From: UTPRO1 sp031400185
GTDB taxonomy: Bacteria; Desulfobacterota; Binatia; UTPRO1
Assembly: GCA_031400185.1 (NCBI GenBank)
Contig: JANNPN010000453.1
Coordinates: forward strand, 1-20,941
Length of the DNA stretch: 20,941 nt
Direction: 5' to 3'
The notes under the pieces were generated by a model. It saw nothing but the letters and a program-made list of their open reading frames with translations. It did no database searches and was not told where the DNA came from. The first letter of the stretch is position 1. The number at the start of each line of letters is the position of its first letter. The position numbers and the translations under genes were made by a program. This document shows, in pieces, positions 1 to 5,966 of this stretch.

Positions 1-2
1 TC

Positions 3-344
3 GTGCTCGTGCAGCTCGTGTTCGCGATCGGGATCGGTTGGGTCGTGGCGGCCTCTCACGTGCTCTTCCGCGACACCGCCCAAGCCCTCGGCGTGCTCTT
101 GCCGGTCTGGTTCTACCTGACGCCGATCCTCTACCCGCAGCACCTGGTGCCGCCGTTCCTGCAGCCCGTGCTCGCTTTGAATCCGCTCACGCCGTTGGTA
201 CAAGCCTATCGCGATGTCCTGCTCTATGGGGTCGTGCCGAGCGGGGCCGTGGCGTTGCAGCTCGTGGGCACGGCGCTCGTCGCGTTCGCCGTCGGGGGGG
301 TGATCTTCTCGCGGGCGCGGGGCGAGTTCGCGGACTTGGTCTGA
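3..344 (+). CDS. wzm: Polysaccharide ABC exporter permease, C-terminal part (Wzm-like, ABC-2 family), 5'-truncated by window edge
   Basis: This is the C-terminal 113 or so residues of an inner-membrane ABC-2 permease; the gene begins upstream of the window. Visible hydrophobic stretches include the first 18 residues, a segment ending in WFYLTPILYP, and a last helix before the end FADLV. The motif NPLTPLVQAYRD followed by a final helix and a short charged tail is typical of O-antigen and teichoic-acid export permeases such as Wzm and TagG. The TGA lies 5 bases before the start of a Wzt-like ATPase, which supports a two-gene exporter moving polyprenyl-linked glycan across the inner membrane. 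The substrate cannot be read from this fragment. The GTG at position 3 is simply the first in-frame start-type codon, not the true start. Confidence 0.85.
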   Translation: MLVQLVFAIGIGWVVAASHVLFRDTAQALGVLLPVWFYLTPILYPQHLVPPFLQPVLALNPLTPLVQAYRDVLLYGVVPSGAVALQLVGTALVAFAVGGVIFSRARGEFADLV

Positions 345-349
345 CACGC

Positions 350-1573
350 ATGCGGACGGTGAGCGCGGAGAACCTGGGCAAGGCCTACCGGCGCTATGCC
401 CGACCGATCGACCGGGCCCTCGAGTGGGTGCTCGGCCGCCCCCGGCACCAGGAGTTCTGGGCGCTCCGCGAGCTCCACCTCGAGGTCATGGCCGGCGAGT
501 CGGTTGGGATCATCGGCGAGAACGGCGCGGGCAAGTCGACGCTGCTCGCGCTGCTCACGGGTACCACGCGTCCGACGACCGGCCGCGTGTCCGTCCGTGG
601 CAAGCTCGCCGCGATTCTCGAGCTCGGCGCGGGCTTTCACCCCGAGTTCAGCGGCCGGCACAACGCACGGATGCACGCGGCACTCTTCGGGATGACCGGC
701 CCCGAGGCCGACGGGCGTATCGAGGAGGCGATCGCGTTCTCCGAGCTCGGTGGCTTCATCGACCAGCCGGTACGGACGTATTCGTCCGGCATGTACGTGC
801 GGCTCGCATTCGCGCTCGCCGTGAGCGTCGATCCCGAGGTGCTGATCATCGACGAGGCGCTCGCGGTCGGCGACCAACACTTCCAGACGAAGTGTGTCGA
901 TCGCATCACCGAGTTCCGCGACCGCGGCAAGACGATCCTCTTCTGCTCGCACGCGATGTACCAGGTGAAGAAGCTCTGCGATCGCGCGCTGTGGCTCCGC
1001 CACGGCCGGGTCGCCGCGATCGGGTCGGTCGACGAGGTGATCGACGGCTACCTCGAGTACACGCGGATCCGCGATCAGGAGGCAACGGCGACGCATGCGC
1101 CGACCGGACGCGATCCCGCGATGCTCCGCCTCGTCGACGTCACCATCGTGGGTGGCGAGGGCGGCGAGGGCGACGAGCCGCCCTCGTGGCAGAGCGGCGC
1201 CCCGTTCACGGTCCGGGTCGTGCTCGAGAGGAACAGTGGCGCGACCCTCGAGCCCGGGGTGGGGATCGCGTTCGTGCGGAACGACGGCCTCGTTTGCTAC
1301 TGCGTGTCGACCGAGATGGACGGGGTCACGCTGGAACGGCATGCCGACGGTACGTTCCGGGCCGAGCTGCACGTGCCGAGCCTGCCGCTCCTCGGCGGCG
1401 GCTACTACTTGAACGTCGCGACCATCGACAACGACTCCGCGCTCTTGATCTACGACGTGCAGGAGCGCCGGTGCCCGTTCCGCGTGCGCAATCCGTCCGA
1501 CGAGTTCGGCATCATGCGGATGGACCACGCGTGGCACGACGGCCGGTCATCGGCGGCCGGGGTGGCGCGGTGA
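350..1573 (+). CDS. wzt: Polysaccharide ABC exporter ATPase with C-terminal Wzt-type domain
   Basis: A 407-residue cytoplasmic ATPase that powers export with the permease just upstream. Residues 1-240 form the ABC domain: Walker A GENGAGKST (56-64), the family-typical ELGAGFHPEFSG (91-102), signature YSSGM (144-148), Walker B VLIIDEALA (164-172) and switch His201. Residues about 250-395 are an extra beta-rich domain with GIAFVRNDG and GGYYLNVATID, as in Wzt proteins whose C-terminal domain binds the modified non-reducing end of the O-polysaccharide. In studied members this domain couples export to chain-end capping; that it does so here is inference. The ATG at 350 was chosen because it follows the permease stop by 5 bases and gives a normal N-terminus. 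An upstream in-frame extension would overlap the permease. No clear ribosome binding site is seen, suggesting coupling. Confidence 0.93.
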   Translation: MRTVSAENLGKAYRRYARPIDRALEWVLGRPRHQEFWALRELHLEVMAGESVGIIGENGAGKSTLLALLTGTTRPTTGRVSVRGKLAAILELGAGFHPEFSGRHNARMHAALFGMTGPEADGRIEEAIAFSELGGFIDQPVRTYSSGMYVRLAFALAVSVDPEVLIIDEALAVGDQHFQTKCVDRITEFRDRGKTILFCSHAMYQVKKLCDRALWLRHGRVAAIGSVDEVIDGYLEYTRIRDQEATATHAPTGRDPAMLRLVDVTIVGGEGGEGDEPPSWQSGAPFTVRVVLERNSGATLEPGVGIAFVRNDGLVCYCVSTEMDGVTLERHADGTFRAELHVPSLPLLGGGYYLNVATIDNDSALLIYDVQERRCPFRVRNPSDEFGIMRMDHAWHDGRSSAAGVAR

Positions 1574-2568
1574 GCGCCAAGGCCGCGCCGACCTGGCTGC
1601 GGGTCGCAATGACGCTCGATTATTTCACGATCATGCCGCTGCTCGCGCGGCTGTCGTGGCGGCTCGCGCTCTGGTGGGGCCGCCGGCGCGGCGACCTGAA
1701 GTTCTGGTGGCGGACGGTCGGCCGCGAGGCGGCGATCGCCAACATCCAGCACGCCTACGACGGGGCGCTCCCCCCCGCCGAGGCGCGGCGTCTGATCCGC
1801 GGCTGTTTTCGCACCCAGACGTGCGAGGAGGCCGAGACCTATTTCTATCGGGACCTCGAGGGCGAGGCGCTCGCCCGGTTCGTTACGCTCGAGGGACGGG
1901 AGCATCTCGAGGCGGCGCTCGCGCCGGGGCGCGGGGCGATCGTGTTCTCGTCGCACTTCGGCAGCATGTGCCTCGCGATCATCATGCTCGCTCGTCGCGG
2001 CTACCGAATGAATGTCATGGCGCGCTCCCTCGAGCCCGACGACAACCCCCTCAACGAGGTCGTGCGGCGCTACGGCGAGGCGAAGGTGGCCGAGCTCGAG
2101 CGGATCTGCGGCATCCCGTTCATCATCACCGGCAGGCCGGGCGCGGCTGGCCGTATGCGCGCGGCGCTCGGGGCAGGCGAGGTGCTGTACATGCTGCTGA
2201 GCGTCCCGCCGGAGCTCGCGCGGCGACGAGCGCAGGTCCGATTCCTCGGCCACCCCGCCGAGCTGCCGAGCGGGATCGAGGTCCTCGCGGCGGAGACCGG
2301 CGCGGCGCTCGTGCCGTTCACGGTACGGCGTGATGCCGGGCGTTTCGGTCACACGGTCACGATCCACCCCCGTGTCGCCGGACCGGAGGCGGGCGAGGGG
2401 ACGCTGCAACGGTGCGTCGACGTCCTCGAAACCGAGCAGATCCGCAGCGACCCCTCGCAGTTCTTCATGTGGGAATACGCTCGCAGCTTCTGGGTCCCTG
2501 AGCCGGCGGTCACCGCGATTGACGGTCGGGACCGCACTGGATACGAGGCCAAAGCGCATGCGTCTTGA
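1570..2568 (+). CDS. LpxL/HtrB-like lipid A-type acyltransferase family protein with altered catalytic motif
   Basis: A 332-residue protein of the lysophospholipid/lipid A acyltransferase family (Lip_A_acyltrans), which transfers acyl chains to lipid A or other lipids at the inner membrane. It starts with GTG overlapping the upstream TGA in a GTGA junction. Supporting features are an N-terminal hydrophobic/basic segment (residues 14-48), IVFSSHFGSM around His129 where the family has H-x4-D/E, NVMARSLEPDDNPL (148-161), RFLGHPAELPSGIEVLAAETGAALVPF (224-250) and MWEYARSFWVPE near the end. The residue five after His129, normally Glu or Asp, is Cys134, and the usual DQ-type motif further on reads LLSVPPE. 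It may use another acidic residue, have a different substrate, or be inactive. Its place next to the exporter suggests acylation of the exported lipid or glycan, which is inference. Confidence 0.8.
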   Translation: MSAKAAPTWLRVAMTLDYFTIMPLLARLSWRLALWWGRRRGDLKFWWRTVGREAAIANIQHAYDGALPPAEARRLIRGCFRTQTCEEAETYFYRDLEGEALARFVTLEGREHLEAALAPGRGAIVFSSHFGSMCLAIIMLARRGYRMNVMARSLEPDDNPLNEVVRRYGEAKVAELERICGIPFIITGRPGAAGRMRAALGAGEVLYMLLSVPPELARRRAQVRFLGHPAELPSGIEVLAAETGAALVPFTVRRDAGRFGHTVTIHPRVAGPEAGEGTLQRCVDVLETEQIRSDPSQFFMWEYARSFWVPEPAVTAIDGRDRTGYEAKAHAS

Positions 2569-2581
2569 GGGGGAGGATGGG

Positions 2582-3016
2582 ATGACGAAACGAACGTGGG
2601 CGGCGGCGCGCATGGTGGCACTGGTCGCGGCGGCCGGGCTCGCGATCGTGGCGTCCACCGGGTGCCAAAAGGCCGATCCACAGGCGGCTCTGAAGGACCG
2701 GGTCTCGACCTATTGGGGCCTGAAGCAATCGAAGGGGTGGCCCGAGGTCTATGACCAGTACCTCGACCCTGAAGCCAAGAAGACCATCCCGCGCGAGGCG
2801 TTTCTGAAGCGTCGCTGGCTCGCCTTCGACGTCCTAAGTTACGAGATCTCCAGCGTTCACGAGGAAGGCGACAAGGCCAAGGTCGCAGTCACCAACGAGG
2901 TCAATTTCCCACTCAAGACCCCCCAGGGTGAGCTCACCTTCATCAAGAAGCAGGTCACGACGAACGACGAATGGGTACGTCGTGACGGCAACTGGTACGT
3001 CCGGCTCACCGAGTGA
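2582..3016 (+). CDS. Small predicted lipoprotein, possibly NTF2-like fold
   Basis: A 144-residue protein with a basic N-terminus (MTKRTW), a hydrophobic stretch (residues 11-24) and Cys28 in STGC. This resembles a lipoprotein signal, although the position three before the Cys is Ser rather than Leu. The mature part has an N-terminal helix (RVSTYWGLKQSKGWPEVYDQ) followed by alternating beta-like segments and ends in RRDGNWYVRLTE, a pattern common in NTF2/SnoaL-like small proteins. This fold call is from appearance only. A strong purine-rich Shine-Dalgarno (GAGGGGGAGG, 2567-2576) precedes the ATG at 2582 and fixes the start over the ATG at 2577, which is out of frame. It begins 13 bases after the acyltransferase stop and so may be the last gene of that operon. 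No specific function is recognised. Confidence 0.8.
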   Translation: MTKRTWAAARMVALVAAAGLAIVASTGCQKADPQAALKDRVSTYWGLKQSKGWPEVYDQYLDPEAKKTIPREAFLKRRWLAFDVLSYEISSVHEEGDKAKVAVTNEVNFPLKTPQGELTFIKKQVTTNDEWVRRDGNWYVRLTE

Positions 3017-3028
3017 CGGCCTGGGAAC

Positions 3029-3058
3029 TTGACACGTTTCAAAACCTCGGGTTAGGAT
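3029..3058 (+). promoter_or_regulatory. Predicted sigma70-type promoter for the secreted protein gene
   Basis: A perfect -35 box TTGACA (3029-3034) is followed after 18 bases by TAGGAT (3053-3058), which matches four of six bases of the TATAAT consensus. It lies 12 bases after the lipoprotein stop codon. Transcription would start near 3065, giving a leader of about 230 nt before the ATG at 3296. It is the best promoter-like sequence in the window, in an otherwise very GC-rich context where a chance TTGACA is uncommon. Confidence 0.65.
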
Positions 3059-3079
3059 ACGCCGCGCTTTTGATTAGAG

Positions 3080-3110
3080 GGGTTGGGGGGTCGTGGGGGT
3101 CTTTTTGGGT
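3080..3110 (+). promoter_or_regulatory. Four G-runs in the leader: potential RNA G-quadruplex
   Basis: Four G-runs sit in tandem on the coding strand: GGGG (3080-3083), GGGGGG (3086-3091), GGGGG (3096-3100) and GGG (3108-3110), with loops TT, TCGT and TCTTTTT. This satisfies the usual four-run, loop-of-1-to-7 rule for an intramolecular G-quadruplex. It begins about 15 nt after the predicted transcription start, so it would be present in the mRNA leader and in the non-template DNA strand. A regulatory role is inferred, not shown. Confidence 0.45.
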
Positions 3111-3206
3111 CTCATAAATTCAGCATTGATCAGTGACGCGCTCCCCAGCGGTCGGTAGCAGAACGGGCCGGAGGGGGATGGGCGCACATGACTTTTGAAT
3201 CGAAGG

Positions 3207-3233
3207 ATCGCGCCATCACCGGACCGGCGCGAT
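3207..3233 (+). promoter_or_regulatory. Leader hairpin 1
   Basis: A perfect 8-bp inverted repeat, ATCGCGCC (3207-3214) and GGCGCGAT (3226-3233), with an 11-nt loop, in the middle of the predicted leader of the secreted protein gene. It has no U-tract, so it is not a terminator. It may stabilise the mRNA or be part of a regulatory fold. Confidence 0.4.
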
Positions 3234-3252
3234 GTGCAGTAGGGTTAGTGAA

Positions 3253-3278
3253 CGTCTCACATCGAACGAGTGGAGACG
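3253..3278 (+). promoter_or_regulatory. Leader hairpin 2, just upstream of the ribosome binding site
   Basis: CGTCTC (3253-3258) pairs with GAGACG (3273-3278). The flanking AC and GT can extend the stem past a one-base bulge. It ends two bases before the Shine-Dalgarno at 3281, so folding here could present or mask ribosome access. Confidence 0.35.
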
Positions 3279-3280
3279 AA

Positions 3281-3287
3281 AGGAGAG
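3281..3287 (+). promoter_or_regulatory. Strong ribosome binding site that fixes the start at 3296
   Basis: AGGAGAG lies 8 bases before the ATG at 3296 and closely matches the anti-Shine-Dalgarno complement. It selects this ATG over an in-frame ATG at 3188, which has no such site and would place 36 residues in front of the signal peptide. Confidence 0.75.
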
Positions 3288-3295
3288 ACAGCACT

Positions 3296-4363
3296 ATGAG
3301 GAAGGGTATCAATTTTAGTTTTGGAACAGCACTGGCGGCCGTGGCGTTTGCCACGTCTCCCGTGCAAGCGGCCGAGCTGGGTGACACGGTCACCACGATT
3401 CAGCCGGCGGTGGCGTTGATCATGCCATTCGACGTGACGGACGGGCGTGCGAGCTTCCAGCTCGTGAGCCGTATCGGCGGTGAGAGCTCGGATCCTTTGG
3501 CGACCCACTGGTCGTTCTGGTCCGAGAGCTGCGATCACCTCGCGGACGTGTTCATCTGCTTGACCCCGCGTGACACCGTCGTCGTCGATCCGACCCAACT
3601 CCAGGGCCAGCTCCAAGAGGGCCAGGAGAACACCAACACGGGTCCCGTGATCAACCTGTCGGGTGAGAAGGGCTTCATCACCGTCACCGCCTTCGATGCC
3701 GACACCAACAGCCAGACCTGTGACGTGATCGATCCGGAGTCGCCGACGGGCACGCCTGCCCTCGTCGGCAGCTGGGTGGTTGCGAACACCTCGACGAACG
3801 CTGCCTTCGGCAACAACGCGATCGGCATCGTCGACGGCCAGACGCTTCCTGCGGGCGGTGATTTCTTCCTCACCGGTCCGGTGGCGGCTGGTCTCTTCCT
3901 GCAGACCTTCAACCCGCTCGATCTGCAGGATTCCGAGGTCTTCTTCATCGGCGTCGCCTTTCCTGCCGGCAATGCGGCCTTCGCGGACTCCGAGGTCGGC
4001 CCGATTCCGGCCGCTCTCACTAACGGCGCCGCGGTTTGCTGCAACGCCCAATACTACGACAACGTCGAGACGTTCATCTCGTTGCCCGACATCTGCTTGA
4101 GCTGCTCGAGCACGGCGAAGATCGCGGAGAACGAAAGCCTCGCGGCGATCGACCTCCCCGCCATCATCCCCGCCTCGATTCCGGCCGAGACGTCTGGCTT
4201 CGTCCGCCTCACCAACTGCGTGGTTGGTGGCGACGAGGGTAACGTGCCGATCGGTGACACCACGATCAACGCCGTGGACCTGACCACCTTCCTCTTTGCC
4301 TACCACGGCATGGCGGTTGGTCCGTTCGGTACCTCGACGCTTGCTCGGTACACCGCAGAGTAA
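3296..4363 (+). CDS. Secreted eight-cysteine protein of unknown function
   Basis: A 355-residue protein with a clear Sec signal peptide: basic MRKG, a hydrophobic core (residues 8-20) and a likely cut after VQA (Ala25). The mature protein is acidic, rich in Thr, Ser, Asn, Gly and small hydrophobics. It has eight cysteines (79, 88, 142, 248, 249, 267, 270, 308), including a CC pair and a CLSC motif, consistent with disulfides outside the cytoplasm. No transmembrane segment follows the signal and no enzyme motif was recognised. It stands alone between its own promoter, structured leader and strong ribosome site and its own terminator, which suggests an abundant periplasmic, surface or extracellular protein. 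Base composition is less GC-rich than the flanking glycan genes. I do not recognise the family; a structural or surface-layer-like role is only a guess. Confidence 0.85.
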   Translation: MRKGINFSFGTALAAVAFATSPVQAAELGDTVTTIQPAVALIMPFDVTDGRASFQLVSRIGGESSDPLATHWSFWSESCDHLADVFICLTPRDTVVVDPTQLQGQLQEGQENTNTGPVINLSGEKGFITVTAFDADTNSQTCDVIDPESPTGTPALVGSWVVANTSTNAAFGNNAIGIVDGQTLPAGGDFFLTGPVAAGLFLQTFNPLDLQDSEVFFIGVAFPAGNAAFADSEVGPIPAALTNGAAVCCNAQYYDNVETFISLPDICLSCSSTAKIAENESLAAIDLPAIIPASIPAETSGFVRLTNCVVGGDEGNVPIGDTTINAVDLTTFLFAYHGMAVGPFGTSTLARYTAE

Positions 4364-4380
4364 TCCTGTCTCCGACAGGA
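4364..4380 (+). other. Short hairpin directly after the secreted protein stop codon
   Basis: TCCTGTC (4364-4370) and GACAGGA (4374-4380) form a perfect 7-bp stem with a 3-nt loop, starting at the base after the TAA. It has no following T-run, so it is probably a 3'-end stabilising element in tandem with the terminator at 4398. Confidence 0.4.
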
Positions 4381-4397
4381 GTCTCTGAGTGAAGAAC

Positions 4398-4435
4398 GAG
4401 GGGACGGCGTGTCATGCGCCGTCCCCTCTCTTTTT
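4398..4435 (+). terminator. Strong rho-independent terminator
   Basis: A perfect 12-bp GC-rich stem, GAGGGGACGGCG (4398-4409) and CGCCGTCCCCTC (4417-4428), with a 7-nt loop, runs straight into TCTTTTT (4429-4435). It ends the transcript of the secreted protein gene, 35 bases after its stop codon. Confidence 0.92.
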
Positions 4436-4453
4436 GTCCGCAACCTCCCCCGT

Positions 4454-5893
4454 ATGGTCATGAATCCTGGAAGATCGTGGTGGCTGGCCCTCCTGCTCGC
4501 GACCCTCGGCTGCGATCGGCAGAGCGGCCCGGTGCTCGGCGAGATCGAGCGCTTGAACGGCGAGGCTGGGAACGTTGGCCGCTACATGGTCGCCTACTAC
4601 GCCGCCCTCTACGCTTTGCCGGACGGGGGTGCCGTGGCGACCTGGATGCGCGACGAGCCGCCCTATCGCCCGGTCGTGTATCGACACGCGGGCAAGCCCG
4701 ATCAGTCGTTCGGCCCCGAGGCGCATCTCAGCCCCGCCGACATGCTGAAGACGATCACGATCGGGCTCACCACGCTTCCCGGCTCGTCCGAGGGCGAGTT
4801 CTACGCGGCATGGCAGGCCCGGAAGCCTGAGACCGGCGACAAGTTCGTGGTCTTCCGGAGCTCGGCGGACGGCGGGGCCTCCTGGTCCGAGCCCCGCGTC
4901 CTCAACACGGAGCCGATGGCGTTTGCCCCCGCGATCGCGACGGATCGCCAAGGCGGTGTCGTCGTCGCCTGGCCGGACGAGCGCGGCTACACGACGGGCA
5001 TCTACGCGAACCGCTCGCTCGACCGCGGTGTCACCTGGCTGCCCACGGACATTCGCATCGACGCCGGCGAGGGCGGCGGCCTCATGGCGAACGCCGTCGC
5101 GGCGGCCGGCGACGGCGAGAGCCGTGTGCTGGCGGTGTGGGAAGAGCAGGCGGCGGGCGTGGGACGAGTGATCATGTCGTCCTACTCGCACGACCGCGGC
5201 ACGACATGGTCGGCGCCCGTGCGCCTCGACGACGGCAAGGGTCGGGGTGCACCGCTCGCGCCGCGGGTCACGTTCGCCGGCGGGCGTGCGGTCGTGATGT
5301 GGACGGCCGCCGTCGGTGGCGGCATCAACGCCTTCGCCGAGGTGTGGGCCGATTCATCGGCCGACGGCGGCGCGACGTGGGGGCCGGACGTGCTCGTCCA
5401 TGAGCAGCCCGGTGGGTCGGCTCCGACGATGCAGCTCTACTCCGACGGCGCGCACGCCTCGGCGGTCTTCGAGGCGAAGGCTCGCGGCGGCAATGAGTCG
5501 ATCTACTACGTGCGCATGCAGCCTGATGGGTCGTGGAGTCCCGGTAAGGACACCCTCACGCCGTTGACCCCGGTCGATGGCAAAGCCAGCGCCCCGCGAC
5601 TCGCGACCGCGAAAGACGGCACGCTCCACCTCGTCTACATCGATGGACCCCGCACCGTGCGCCTGCGGCGCTCCAAGGACGGGGGCCAAACCTGGGACGA
5701 GCCGTTGCTGGTCGTCGAGCGCGCGCAGGGTGCGACGCAGGGCACGATCCGGTTCCCGCAGGTCGCGATCGGCGGGAACACCGTCTACGTCATGTGGGAA
5801 GAATGGGGCGAGTCCAAGGCCAAGACGCTCGGCGATGCCCAGAACAAGCGTCCGCCGCTCGACCTCTACGTTCGTCGGGTCACGTTCCACTGA
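4454..5893 (+). CDS. Asp-box (BNR) beta-propeller lipoprotein, sialidase superfamily fold
   Basis: A 479-residue exported protein. After a short basic N-terminus comes a hydrophobic run (residues 9-18) and Cys20 in TLGC, a possible lipoprotein attachment site followed by Asp. Five Asp-boxes of the form S-x-D-x-G-x-x-W occur at 137-144, 188-195, 245-252, 302-309 and 407-414, the hallmark of sialidase-type six-bladed propellers. The F/Y-R-I-P arginine motif of true sialidases was not found, so the protein may be a binding or scaffold propeller rather than a sialidase. Starts at 4454 and 4460 are both in frame. I chose 4454; neither has a clear ribosome site. The gene begins 18 bases after the terminator T-run and no promoter is visible. 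A link to glycan processing is inferred from context only. Confidence 0.8.
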   Translation: MVMNPGRSWWLALLLATLGCDRQSGPVLGEIERLNGEAGNVGRYMVAYYAALYALPDGGAVATWMRDEPPYRPVVYRHAGKPDQSFGPEAHLSPADMLKTITIGLTTLPGSSEGEFYAAWQARKPETGDKFVVFRSSADGGASWSEPRVLNTEPMAFAPAIATDRQGGVVVAWPDERGYTTGIYANRSLDRGVTWLPTDIRIDAGEGGGLMANAVAAAGDGESRVLAVWEEQAAGVGRVIMSSYSHDRGTTWSAPVRLDDGKGRGAPLAPRVTFAGGRAVVMWTAAVGGGINAFAEVWADSSADGGATWGPDVLVHEQPGGSAPTMQLYSDGAHASAVFEAKARGGNESIYYVRMQPDGSWSPGKDTLTPLTPVDGKASAPRLATAKDGTLHLVYIDGPRTVRLRRSKDGGQTWDEPLLVVERAQGATQGTIRFPQVAIGGNTVYVMWEEWGESKAKTLGDAQNKRPPLDLYVRRVTFH

Positions 5894-5966
5894 GGCGGCC
5901 CGCGCGATGCGGCAGGCTGCGGCAATGGTCGTGAGTCGGCATCGCTCGGGCGAGTAAGGGCGGGCG

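Noticed and set aside
424..1569. Possible long N-terminal extension of the acyltransferase (in-frame opening from 424).
   Set aside because: It would overlap the whole ATPase gene and reads as Arg/Pro-rich shadow sequence. The GTG at 1570 gives a normal-length family member.
3066..3250. Known riboswitch (c-di-GMP, cobalamin or similar) in the leader.
   Set aside because: The GGTAGC-like and GC-rich segments do not fit any consensus I could recall in order and spacing.
3188..3295. In-frame upstream ATG at 3188 for the secreted protein.
   Set aside because: No ribosome site, and it would put 36 residues before a classical signal peptide. The ATG at 3296 has AGGAGAG at ideal spacing.
4409..4453. 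In-frame GTG at 4409 as start of the Asp-box protein.
   Set aside because: It lies inside the terminator stem. The Met at 4454 begins a proper signal sequence.
5894..5966. Small gene or promoter in the 73-base gap before the YfhO-like gene.
   Set aside because: No -35/-10 pair, no coding signal with a plausible start, and only a trivial CTCG/CGAG inverted repeat. Only the AAGGG near the start is meaningful.
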